From Psychrobacillus mangrovi (GTDB lineage: Bacteria; Bacillota; Bacilli; Bacillales_A; Planococcaceae), in assembly GCF_037104765.1 (NCBI RefSeq), contig NZ_JBAWSY010000006.1, forward strand, positions 62,001-126,000: a DNA stretch of 64,000 nt, given 5' to 3'. Position numbers and translations under genes: made by a program. The notes beneath the pieces were generated by a model. The model did no database searches. It was not told the DNA's origin and saw only the letters and a list, made by a program, of their open reading frames with translations. This document shows positions 52,086 through 59,835 of the stretch, in pieces; the stretch's first letter is position 1; each line of letters begins with the position of its first letter.

Positions 52086-52570
52086 TCGTATTCACCCTCT
52101 TTGTCGAATAATTCTTTAGGGTCTAGTAAGAAAGCAATCTCATGAATCAACATTATGAACAAGCCTAAGGGAATGGAAAGATAAGGTATTGCCATCGATA
52201 TATTTAAACCAGGTGAAAATTGGTTCATTGTAGACGGTGATAAAGTTGCATGTATTGAAAAATATATTAATAAAATTGTAAAGAAAATTGTAATCACTTG
52301 TGTAATATAAAATATGATTTTTCTTTTCTTCTCATTTAACTTTGTAAATGCATTTAATGCTATTAATTCACCCTTTTTATAGACTACACTCGCACCAATA
52401 AAAGTAGTCCAAACTAACGTGAATCGTGATAATTCCTCACTCCAATGAATAGAAGAATTTAATACATTTCGAAAAAACACTTCAATTGTTGTCACTGTTA
52501 ATAAAACCGCCACTAAAATCACAACTAAATACCCTGTATAGAGATTAAGCTTTTCGCTGAATGCTCTCAT
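52082..52570 (-). CDS. TRAP transporter small permease (DctQ family)
   Basis: The 162-residue membrane protein has four helices and the DctQ pattern NSSIHWSEELSRFTLVWTTF and GASVVYKKGELIALNAF. It holds the TRAP complex together. The start follows GAGGTGAATTTCT. It lies between dctP and dctM genes in one operon. Confidence 0.92.
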   Translation of the reverse strand: MRAFSEKLNLYTGYLVVILVAVLLTVTTIEVFFRNVLNSSIHWSEELSRFTLVWTTFIGASVVYKKGELIALNAFTKLNEKKRKIIFYITQVITIFFTILLIYFSIHATLSPSTMNQFSPGLNISMAIPYLSIPLGLFIMLIHEIAFLLDPKELFDKEGEYE

Positions 52571-52671
52571 AGAAATTCACCTCTTTACTGAAAATTCGGA
52601 CAATTATTTTTAAAAAGGATGGTATCTAGAGCTATATATAAGCTCAGCTCTAGATACTCTGTTTAAGTTTA

Positions 52672-53697
52672 TTACTTGAGAGTCTCTACTTTTTCAACAA
52701 AATCCTTAATTAATGGATCTTTAGCTTCATATTTCTCGTACAATGGATTTAGGAGTTCAATAAATGCTTTTGGATTTTCAATTTCATTGACTTGAATACC
52801 TTTTTCTTTAATAGCAGCTAAAGCTGTTGCATCCAAATCCTTGATCTGCTCAAAAAGGTAAGCGACTGCTTCATCAGATGCTTCTTGAATAAGTGCTTTG
52901 TCCCCCTCAGAGAAACTATTATATAAATCGTTATTAATAAGTAAAACTGCTGGGTAAGGGAATTGACCAGATATTGTTAAGTAATCTAGTACTTCAAGAT
53001 GCTTCTCTGCATAAATTGTAGATAGGTTTACTTCTTCACCATCAATAACCCCAGTTTGCAATGCACTGTAAACTTCTCCATAAGCCATTGGCGTTGGTGA
53101 AGCTCCTAATGTATTAAAAATATCAACAATTAAATCTGATTGGGCAACACGTAATTTTATACCCTTCAAGTCTTCCGGCGTTTGTACAACTTTTTCATTA
53201 TTCGCGATATGCCTCATACCGCCTTCATATAAACCAATTCCCGTAGCTCCTAATTTCGTTTCTAAAGCAGCTAATATATCTTTAAATTCTTGCGTTTTCA
53301 AAGCCTCTTCTTCAATCTCATAATTATTTAATAAAAATGGGAGTTGAACGGATTCTAATAATGGCGTATACGAACTAGTTACGGATGTCGAAACACCACC
53401 TAAATCGACACTTCCGTTCATGATATTTTGTAGCATCTCTAAGTCATCGCCTAATTGTCTATTTGGGTAAATTGTAATCTTAATTCTTCCATCGGACTTT
53501 TCATCTACTAACTCAGCAAATTTTGTAAAACCTATATGCATTGGATGTTTTTCATTCGCTGCATGGCCAAATTTTAAATCATATGTTTTTCCTTCCGATT
53601 GATCACCACTTGATTCATTCGCTTCTGTATCCCCACAAGCTGCTATTAATACCATGCTTAAAACAAGTAACACTGCCCATAAAAATTTATTTTTCAT
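52672..53697 (-). CDS. TRAP transporter solute-binding lipoprotein (DctP family)
   Basis: The 341-residue extracellular binding protein has a lipobox (LIAAC, Cys20), the DctP pattern KFGHAANEKHPMHIG, the conserved Arg in LKGIKLRVAQSD that salt-bridges a carboxylate in this family, and GEVYSALQTGVIDG. The substrate should therefore be a carboxylate, and the neighbouring aldolase suggests a sugar-acid-like or oxo-acid compound. The stop of the upstream GntR gene overlaps its start by 4 bp. AAAGAGGGGAA precedes the ATG. Confidence 0.92.
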   Translation of the reverse strand: MKNKFLWAVLLVLSMVLIAACGDTEANESSGDQSEGKTYDLKFGHAANEKHPMHIGFTKFAELVDEKSDGRIKITIYPNRQLGDDLEMLQNIMNGSVDLGGVSTSVTSSYTPLLESVQLPFLLNNYEIEEEALKTQEFKDILAALETKLGATGIGLYEGGMRHIANNEKVVQTPEDLKGIKLRVAQSDLIVDIFNTLGASPTPMAYGEVYSALQTGVIDGEEVNLSTIYAEKHLEVLDYLTISGQFPYPAVLLINNDLYNSFSEGDKALIQEASDEAVAYLFEQIKDLDATALAAIKEKGIQVNEIENPKAFIELLNPLYEKYEAKDPLIKDFVEKVETLK

Positions 53698-54344
53698 CCC
53701 TTATTCCCCTCTTTCTCTGCTCTTAATTTTTTAATCATATCAGTTGTACTGTTTATCTTTTGCACTCTAATAGTGTTTTCTGCTAGCTTTTCATCTTTTT
53801 CGATCAGCGCTTTCAATATTTCTTTATGCTCCTCATTTGAATTTTTCAAGCGCTCAGGAAATAAATTAAAAAATGATTTTGTATATTTTGTTCTAGCAAA
53901 AAGATTGCTTAATGTTTCCATTAATATTTGTGAGTTACATAGTCCATATATGTGTTGATGAAAATTTGAGTTGATTAATTCGTATTCCGCTACCTTGTTT
54001 GTTGAAATACAATAATCCATCTTCATTATATATTCATTTAAAATTTTTATATCATGCTCTCCTATATTTGGAACAGCCCATCTAGTAGCTAGTGCTTCGA
54101 TTTCAATTCTGAATTTACAGAGCTTATCAAATTCATCTAAGTCAAATTCTTTTACCTTTGCACCCTTATTTTTTTCGAATTCTACAAAGCCCTCTGTTTC
54201 TAACATTTTAAGCGCTTCTCGAATTGGTATATCGCTCATATTAGTTTCTCTACTAATCTCGCGTATATTTAATTTGTGACCAGGTTTATATTTAAAACTT
54301 AATATATTTTGTTTCATTAACTCATAGACTTCATTAGATTTCAT
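53694..54344 (-). CDS. GntR family (FadR/FCD type) transcriptional regulator
   Basis: The 216-residue regulator has a winged helix (REISRETNMSDIPIREALKM, LETEGFVEFEKNKGAKV) and an all-helical FCD ligand domain (KLCKFRIEIEALATRWAV, NFHQHIYGLC with metal/ligand His). It is embedded in the operon between the DUF6282-type gene and dctP, so it probably regulates this operon with the transported carboxylate or a product as effector. Two ATTATATATAAT palindromes upstream of the operon are candidate sites. Its ribosome-binding site (GGAGGG) is unusually far, 14 bp. Confidence 0.9.
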   Translation of the reverse strand: MKSNEVYELMKQNILSFKYKPGHKLNIREISRETNMSDIPIREALKMLETEGFVEFEKNKGAKVKEFDLDEFDKLCKFRIEIEALATRWAVPNIGEHDIKILNEYIMKMDYCISTNKVAEYELINSNFHQHIYGLCNSQILMETLSNLFARTKYTKSFFNLFPERLKNSNEEHKEILKALIEKDEKLAENTIRVQKINSTTDMIKKLRAEKEGNKG

Positions 54345-54355
54345 TTCGTTTTAAT

Positions 54356-55240
54356 TTACCCTCCTAATAGTTTCAATTGATTTTCTCTTGTTATATTTTT
54401 AACAAACTGTTTACTAAACCCCTGTTCAAGTAATTTGTTAATAAAATCAAGTAATCCATCATGAGGAAATGGATTTTCGATTTGCCCTAAATCAGATGAG
54501 ATGATTACATTTTTATCACCCGTACGTTTAAAAATTTCATACATACCATCCCAACTAATACCATAGTGCTCTTGAACGACACCATAACATTGTTCTAAAG
54601 TTGCACCATATTCTAATAGCTCCAATTGTTCCTCGATTGAAAATGCAATGGAGGAGAAAGTTGGATGTGTTATCACTAGTTTTTTATACTGTTCATTTCT
54701 AGCATACTTTGCTAGTTCAAGAGTTTCCGTTTTTGATAAATGACCACTTGCTAATATCAAATCTTGTTCCTTACAAATTGCCACAATTTCTTTTACTTCT
54801 TCTTTTATTTGTTTGTCTTCTAAAATAGTAATCCCAGGAACTTCTTGCTTTTTATCATTATTCTTTTGTACTTGTGCCCATGGTGGTAATACACCATAAC
54901 TATTTTTTAACAAATACTCTCTTTCATTCTTCGCATCAAATGTAGGCATCCATATAACCTTTGCACCGCTCTTTGCTGCCATTAAAACCGCTTCTGGATT
55001 TAAACCACCTACAGAATTGTTTAAAGCTAAAGCACCAATTGCTTCGATCGATGGGTGTGATTTTTTTACCAATTTCGCTCGCTCAGCCGTGTTAAAATAG
55101 TGTGATTTAATACAAAATCCTGCCATGTTATATTGTTCCATGATTTTCGCGTAATCTATATCATCTAATTTTCGTTCACTAATATCTGGCGCAGTATGAA
55201 CATGTAGATCATAAATACCTTCTAACATTTCTTCATTCAT
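54356..55240 (-). CDS. DUF6282-like metal-dependent hydrolase of the TRAP operon
   Basis: The 294-residue protein has amidohydrolase/PHP-like metal motifs: YDLHVHTAPD (HxH) at the start, LASGHLSKTE (His), VITHPTF (His) and ISSDLGQ (Asp) late, in an order compatible with a TIM-barrel metal hydrolase. I associate this layout with DUF6282. ATG at 55240 is chosen for its GAGGGGG and overlaps the cupin stop by 8 bp. It probably hydrolyses a lactone or amide in the pathway of the operon; this is inference. Confidence 0.68.
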   Translation of the reverse strand: MNEEMLEGIYDLHVHTAPDISERKLDDIDYAKIMEQYNMAGFCIKSHYFNTAERAKLVKKSHPSIEAIGALALNNSVGGLNPEAVLMAAKSGAKVIWMPTFDAKNEREYLLKNSYGVLPPWAQVQKNNDKKQEVPGITILEDKQIKEEVKEIVAICKEQDLILASGHLSKTETLELAKYARNEQYKKLVITHPTFSSIAFSIEEQLELLEYGATLEQCYGVVQEHYGISWDGMYEIFKRTGDKNVIISSDLGQIENPFPHDGLLDFINKLLEQGFSKQFVKNITRENQLKLLGG

Positions 55241-56144
55241 CTTTATCATCCCCCTCTGGCAATGGATATTCATCCGCATTCAAAACCCAACCATTCTTCT
55301 TTGAAAAATCAATACGTGGAGGACAAAATATATCAATCAATCTATTTAAACGTTCTCCCACCGCTTCTGTCGTATGAATAACTCCTGGTGGAATAACTGT
55401 AATAGAAGGTGAATGAACTAATTCGTGTTGATCTTCTTGCCAATTATTTTTATTCTCAGTCCATGGCCAACGTAAATGATGTAAAAATTCACCTTCAACC
55501 GCCAGTGAGCACTGTTGGAAATCCTCATGAGAATGCGGGGAAAGTTTTTTTGGATCTCTCGGACCTTCTAATGGGTCTAATGCGTTAATCATAAATGTAG
55601 TACCTCTATAAATTGTGCCAAATCTATTACCATCAGGTGCAACATTTAAGTCATATACTCTTACTTTGTATCCATCTACCGGGTCTGGCCAAGATTGAAA
55701 TGGTGGTATATGATGATGAGCTGTGTTATAGGATTGATTATTAACCGTCACTTCATTTAAGTCTTTATTGATTGTTGTAATTAAACGAACAATGTTTGAA
55801 TCATCCAAAAAATTGATAACGCTTTCACCAGGAGGGACAAAAATGACTTTTTCTCCTCTAACCTCAGTAATTGTTTGCTGCCACTCAATTGTAAAATGGG
55901 CATTCTTGTTTGGAGATATTATTGCATACTCATCAAGTTGTTCACTTCTAGTAATTGTCACTCCATTTTTACACTCGGAGTAGAGCACATAAAAGTTTTG
56001 TCCCCTATGCACCCATGTTTTTTCTTCCCCATCACTTAATGTTGGTGTCTCTTCATAAAACTTACCGAGATGCGCTTCATTAAAAATCGAGAGTTCCGAT
56101 TTGTTTTTTAATAAATCTTTTCTTGGATCACTTGTATTAAACAT
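55233..56144 (-). CDS. Cupin-fold protein of the TRAP operon
   Basis: The 303-residue protein has two cupin-like halves. The clearer one holds SPHSHEDFQQCSLAVEGEFL and later VIPPGVIHTTEA, which supply the His-x-His, Glu and distal His of a cupin metal site. The first half has FVPPGESVINF but lacks the His pair. It may be an isomerase or dioxygenase acting on the transported compound. I do not recognise a characterised subfamily. The gene is second in the operon and overlaps the next start. Confidence 0.6.
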   Translation of the reverse strand: MFNTSDPRKDLLKNKSELSIFNEAHLGKFYEETPTLSDGEEKTWVHRGQNFYVLYSECKNGVTITRSEQLDEYAIISPNKNAHFTIEWQQTITEVRGEKVIFVPPGESVINFLDDSNIVRLITTINKDLNEVTVNNQSYNTAHHHIPPFQSWPDPVDGYKVRVYDLNVAPDGNRFGTIYRGTTFMINALDPLEGPRDPKKLSPHSHEDFQQCSLAVEGEFLHHLRWPWTENKNNWQEDQHELVHSPSITVIPPGVIHTTEAVGERLNRLIDIFCPPRIDFSKKNGWVLNADEYPLPEGDDKDE

Positions 56145-56234
56145 TCAATCACTCCATTTTTCAGCTATTTATATTTTATTTATCATAATTAATAAACTAA
56201 AATTTTTTTATCTTCAGATAATATGAAACGTAAT

Positions 56235-56978
56235 CTAACTCCGCTTCACTTCTGCAATTAAACTTTTCGCACTATTTTTAAGTAATGTAATATCTCCACT
56301 TAATGCAATATACTGATACCCTTTCTCTAAATAATGTTTACATTCATTCATGTTGCCAGCAAATGCCCCTAACAATGTATCTGTCTTCCTTGCAGCATCT
56401 TCAATTTCTTTTAACTTTTCCAGGAAAGCTGAGTTATTGTAATCACCTGGACATCCTAAATCAATCGTTAGATCTACTGGTCCAATAAAAGCTACATCTA
56501 TAAATTCCATATAGTCTTCGATGGATCCTTCGATATCTTTACTTTCAAATTGTGCAATACTAATTAATCGTTGATTTTCATTTTCTATATGTTGTTGAAT
56601 GGATACTTCACCATATTTCGCATTAAAATTTGCATTACCAAAGGATCGTTTTCCTTTTGGAGGAAAGTACATCATATTGTAGAATTCCCTCACTTGGCCA
56701 ATGGTACTAACTCGTGGCCTTTGAATTCCCGTTACACCCATTTCCAAAAATCTATTCAGTGTACCTGGATTAGGATCTGGATAGCGAATTATAAGAGGGA
56801 TATTAGAAATTCTGCTTGCATCAACAATACTCCTCATATCATTTTCTGTAATTTGTGCATGCTCCATATCACAAATAATAAAATCAAACCCAGCTTGAGC
56901 CAATATATGAACAACATCACTATTAGGAATTTTCATAAATGTACCGATCATTGGATCTTTTTTCAGACTAGCCTTCAC
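56235..56978 (-). CDS. HpcH/HpaI-family class II aldolase
   Basis: The 247-residue TIM-barrel aldolase has the family pattern: FIICDMEHAQITENDMRSIV, TGIQRPRVSTIGQVRE and FIGPVDLTIDLGCPG (metal-binding Glu and Asp region, catalytic Arg). Members split 4-hydroxy-2-oxo acids into pyruvate and an aldehyde. The GTG start has AGGAGGG 8 bp upstream. It is the first gene of the operon and is probably the carbon-carbon cleavage step. A cre-like site lies 56 bp upstream. Confidence 0.88.
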   Translation of the reverse strand: MKASLKKDPMIGTFMKIPNSDVVHILAQAGFDFIICDMEHAQITENDMRSIVDASRISNIPLIIRYPDPNPGTLNRFLEMGVTGIQRPRVSTIGQVREFYNMMYFPPKGKRSFGNANFNAKYGEVSIQQHIENENQRLISIAQFESKDIEGSIEDYMEFIDVAFIGPVDLTIDLGCPGDYNNSAFLEKLKEIEDAARKTDTLLGAFAGNMNECKHYLEKGYQYIALSGDITLLKNSAKSLIAEVKRS

Positions 56979-57033
56979 TTGTTTATCCCTCCTATGTTTA
57001 AAATTACGATAAAAAATTACTTTTTAACGTTTT

Positions 57034-57047
57034 TGACAACGCTTTCA
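57034..57047. promoter_or_regulatory. Possible cre site (CcpA)
   Basis: TGACAACGCTTTCA fits the degenerate cre consensus TGWNANCGNTNWCA, 56 bp before the aldolase start, suggesting carbon catabolite repression. Confidence 0.65.
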
Positions 57048-57169
57048 TATTACAGTAAAGCGAAGTTCAATTTTTTACATTCCTCCTTATTATTTCGTCA
57101 CCTCAGTAGCCTCGTTTTTTAAAAAAGTTTGAAGCCAAACCTTAATTTTCTTCAACCACAAAATATTAT

Positions 57170-57208
57170 ATTATATATAATCTAATATTATCCCATATTA
57201 TATATAAT
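57170..57208. promoter_or_regulatory. Two identical 12-bp palindromes ATTATATATAAT
   Basis: They lie at 57170-57181 and 57197-57208, 27 bp apart start to start. They are candidate operators for the FCD-type GntR regulator of the operon. Confidence 0.5.
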
Positions 57209-57435
57209 ATAATTTATTGTTGTAAAGTGTTTTTTTGTTCTATTCTGTATTTTCTGCATATTTATTTTTAACCTTTCAGTGAAATTTAGAAGAGCGTTAA
57301 AAGAGACAGAATTACAACTCCTTTTTTCCTCATGAGTTCTTTTAAGCGATCTTTGACCGCCTCTCACCTGCACCTTTAATCAAATAGCCCTAAAGGTTAG
57401 TAAATGAAATTAAAATACTTTCCCTATATAAAAAA

Positions 57436-57461
57436 GCAGCCGAATATAAAAATTCGACTGC
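57436..57461 (-). terminator. GCAGCCGAAT hairpin 2
   Basis: GCAGCCGAAT (57436-57445) and ATTCGACTGC (57452-57461) pair with one mismatch. The minus strand continues T6. It resembles the hairpins at 49819 and 59355. Confidence 0.7.
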
Positions 57462-57582
57462 AGTTTCCCTATGTATTTAATTCTGCTATTCATCCCAACG
57501 ATAGCGATACTACTTTTAAACGTTCCATGTATAATGGACTTACAAATGCATAGCAGAGTGGGCGGTTGTTCACTACCTTCAA

Positions 57583-57704
57583 AGGAGGTGATCCCAATAA
57601 CCACATACGAATCGTTAAGTGTGTTAATACAGCTATGTGCTGTACTGTTAGTAGCTTTCTCAATCGTTGTGACATTGATCATTTTCTTTGTAAAAAAGAA
57701 ATAA
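57583..57704 (+). pseudogene. Holin-like toxin copy 3, probably inactivated
   Basis: The frame reads TTYESLSVLIQLCAVLLVAF and then SIVVTLIIFFVKKK, clearly homologous to copies 1 and 2. The codon at the start position is ATA rather than GTG or TTG. An in-frame GTG overlaps the ribosome-binding site itself (AAAGGAGGTGATC), which is too close for normal use. A TATAAT box (57530) and the leader GAGTGGGCGGTTGTTCACT remain. The downstream antisense promoter, antisense terminator and mRNA terminator found in copies 1 and 2 are all missing. It is likely a decayed locus. Confidence 0.78.
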
Positions 57705-57730
57705 CCTTCTTCCCCTGAGCTAAAAATCCT

Positions 57731-58057
57731 CTATTTCACTAAAACACTTAAAATTGCTGGTAGTATCAAGAGAAAAACTGCACTAACTAAAAGTATTTGA
57801 GACACTATTTTCGGCAACTTTTTTCTACCTACTCCTTTATACCATCCACTAAATTGCAATTTATTTCGATAAAGCACGAAAATCAGAAGAAAAATAGCAA
57901 AAAAGACCAACCAACCATAGTTTTCAGTATCAATACCCATCTCAACATAAACAAATTCAAGAAAATAGCCTAGAATGCCACCGATGATAAAAAATATGAA
58001 AATAATTCGTACTAGCTCTAATAATGTCCTAATGCCATTCCTCTCCTTCCCCTTCAT
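57731..58057 (-). CDS. Small membrane protein of unknown function
   Basis: The 108-residue protein has three hydrophobic helices (LVRIIFIFFIIGGILGYFLE, WLVFFAIFLLIFVLYR and a C-terminal one) separated by short charged loops. I do not recognise its family. Candidate signals GGGGAAGGAGAGG lie inside the first codons, so the true start may be slightly downstream of ATG 58057. The decayed toxin lies just past its stop codon on the opposite strand. Confidence 0.6.
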   Translation of the reverse strand: MKGKERNGIRTLLELVRIIFIFFIIGGILGYFLEFVYVEMGIDTENYGWLVFFAIFLLIFVLYRNKLQFSGWYKGVGRKKLPKIVSQILLVSAVFLLILPAILSVLVK

Positions 58058-58184
58058 TATGTAAACTTTACCACTTTTTACACTTGAGTACCAAGTTGAA
58101 AATGTTTCTGCCTAATCTATACATTATATATATTTTACAGAGCAAAATAAGGCATAGGTCGAATCAAATTGGAGGGAAAGTAGC

Positions 58185-58358
58185 TTGAAACATGATGTAA
58201 GCCCGAAAAATGAAAAACAGTTCAATGATCAAGGTGCAATGAATAATAATTTAGATGCTGCAACGATACAAATGAATCCTGATATCGCTAAACAACATAT
58301 TAAACCTAAAGTAGAAAATCCAAGGACGGAAAAAAACGATTATACAAAAATGCTTTGA
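58185..58358 (+). CDS. Small hydrophilic protein of unknown function
   Basis: A TTG start (58185) with GGAGGG 8 bp upstream opens a 57-residue frame. It begins KHDVSPKNEKQFNDQGAMNN, is rich in Asn, Lys and Gln, and ends RTEKNDYTKML. The strong ribosome-binding site and a terminator 6 bp after the stop argue that it is real. It has no hydrophobic stretch and is probably disordered. No family is recognised. Confidence 0.65.
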   Translation: MKHDVSPKNEKQFNDQGAMNNNLDAATIQMNPDIAKQHIKPKVENPRTEKNDYTKML

Positions 58359-58363
58359 TCCAA

Positions 58364-58397
58364 AAAGGCAACAACCACCCAAAGTGGTGTTGCCTTT
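58364..58397. terminator. Bidirectional terminator
   Basis: AAAGGCAACA and TGTTGCCTTT (with an inner ACCAC/GTGGT extension) lie between the convergent small genes. Confidence 0.88.
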
Positions 58398-58404
58398 ACT
58401 ATAA

Positions 58405-58650
58405 TTATTCCTCTTGTATAAACTTCACCACGTCGTATCCACAATCATTACAGACCATTAAATGAGGACAAATATGATCCCTCGCAGTATTCGGATAACC
58501 ATCACCCATTTTTACAGTTTCTTCATCGTTATAATGTCCATACGGATCTAAAAAATCGGATACCTTCCCTGAGTCATCTAACCGAGTATTACATTCTGGG
58601 CAATAAACTTCTAATTCTTTTAATGAGTTACATAAAGGACACATCGCCAT
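58405..58650 (-). CDS. Small zinc-ribbon-like protein
   Basis: The 81-residue protein has three Cys pairs: MCPLCN, VYCPEC and MVCNDC, plus a HICPH segment, which suggests a structural zinc site. ATG at 58650 (MAMCPLC) is chosen for AAGGAG 8 bp upstream. No known family is assigned. Converges with the small hydrophilic gene. Confidence 0.72.
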   Translation of the reverse strand: MAMCPLCNSLKELEVYCPECNTRLDDSGKVSDFLDPYGHYNDEETVKMGDGYPNTARDHICPHLMVCNDCGYDVVKFIQEE

Positions 58651-58800
58651 AAGTATCACTCCTTTTTGCTTACAACTATAGTATCCATTTTTATGAGTAC
58701 TATGTAGAATAGAAAAGGATAATTAATATTATTACACTCATTGTTATTCTCAATGCTACCAATCTATAATTAATATAAAAGATGCTAGGAGGAGAACGAT

Positions 58801-59313
58801 ATGAAAAATACTGCCCTTTTATTGATTGATGTACAAAACGGTATGTTTCTAGATGAAAATCCTGTATTTAATTCAACCAAGCTTATTATCAAACTCAAGC
58901 ACCTTATAGAAAATGCTCGCGATCATCACATTCCCATCTTTTATATCCAACACAACAACACTTACCTGGAAAACGGTTCTGAGATATGGGATATACACCC
59001 AGAAATAAAACCTAACCCCACAGACATCATTATTCAAAAGACAACACCTGATTCCTTTTACAAAACGAATTTAAAGGAAGAACTTCAAAAACAACAGATC
59101 GAACACCTAGTCCTTGCCGGAATTCAATCGGAAATATGCGTAGACACCACTTGCAGAAATGCCTATAGCTTAGGCTACGATAATACGCTAGTAACGGATG
59201 CGCACAGCACATGGGACTCCGAGGAATTGACGGCACAACAAATTATTAATCACCACAATCAAGTATTACGGTGGTTTGCTGATACGCAGGAAACAAAAGA
59301 AATTATATTTTAA
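58801..59313 (+). CDS. Isochorismatase-family cysteine hydrolase
   Basis: The 170-residue protein has the catalytic triad pattern: LLLIDVQNGMF (Asp), IIQKTTPDSFY (Lys) and AGIQSEICVDTTCRNAYSLGY (Cys). The family includes nicotinamidases, isochorismatases and other amide hydrolases, and a simple cysteine hydrolase is the safest call. The start follows GGAGGAGAACG. It is a single gene. Confidence 0.9.
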   Translation: MKNTALLLIDVQNGMFLDENPVFNSTKLIIKLKHLIENARDHHIPIFYIQHNNTYLENGSEIWDIHPEIKPNPTDIIIQKTTPDSFYKTNLKEELQKQQIEHLVLAGIQSEICVDTTCRNAYSLGYDNTLVTDAHSTWDSEELTAQQIINHHNQVLRWFADTQETKEIIF

Positions 59314-59354
59314 ATAGAATCATAAAATAGAAACTGGTTTATATATGAAATAAA

Positions 59355-59377
59355 CAGCCGAAGATGCAATTTCGGCT
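59355..59377. terminator. CAGCCGAA hairpin 3
   Basis: CAGCCGAA pairs with TTCGGCTG about 40 bp past the isochorismatase-family gene. It is the third of a set of like hairpins (49819, 57436). Confidence 0.65.
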
Positions 59378-59479
59378 GCAATGCCCTTTTCTATCTAATT
59401 TACCAGTATGTACTTTTGAGAATAAGAAAAAAACCTATTGTAAAATAATACAAAGGTTTTTTGGCAGTATATTTAACTA

Positions 59480-59760
59480 TTAGAGTGATTTTTTGGGTGA
59501 CTCTAATACGAGTCTGCATCGATCGGAGTCTTCTTCAGATGCTACAAATTTATATCTTGCCCCATTAAAATCCCACAACTCATGATAACAATAACCTCTT
59601 TCAATTTAGTGAACCGTAAAAACTTATCACCTGTATGACTCTTTAACCAATGTCCTGCCTCTTTAATAGACCGGCAATCTTGGATGAGTTTTCCTTTTTT
59701 ACACTTGGATTTTAAACATTTCCACAACTCTTCTCAACTTTAATCCTCTTTTCAGGAAAA
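59480..59760 (-). pseudogene. Frameshifted remnant resembling a NUMOD1-type DNA-binding repeat
   Basis: One minus-strand frame gives SIKEAGHWLKSHTGDKFLRF and, in another frame, LWDFNGARYKFVASEEDSDR down to a stop at 59482-59480. Together they look like one short domain of the kind seen in homing-endonuclease-linked modules, interrupted by a frameshift near 59580. No intact gene is present. The rest of 59380-59835 holds only a short inverted repeat (TTAGAGT/ACTCTAA). Confidence 0.4.
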
Positions 59761-59835
59761 TAATGGGCTGTATCTTAGAAATAAGTTTGTTCAAAAGTTA
59801 CTCTTGAACATCTAAATAGTATTATAGAAACAATT

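Larger units (their letters stand above)
56979..57435. other. Regulatory region upstream of the TRAP/aldolase operon
   Basis: No gene is apparent. It contains a cre-like site (57034-57047) and two ATTATATATAAT palindromes (57170-57181, 57197-57208). The remainder to 57435 is AT-rich without clear features. Confidence 0.5.
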
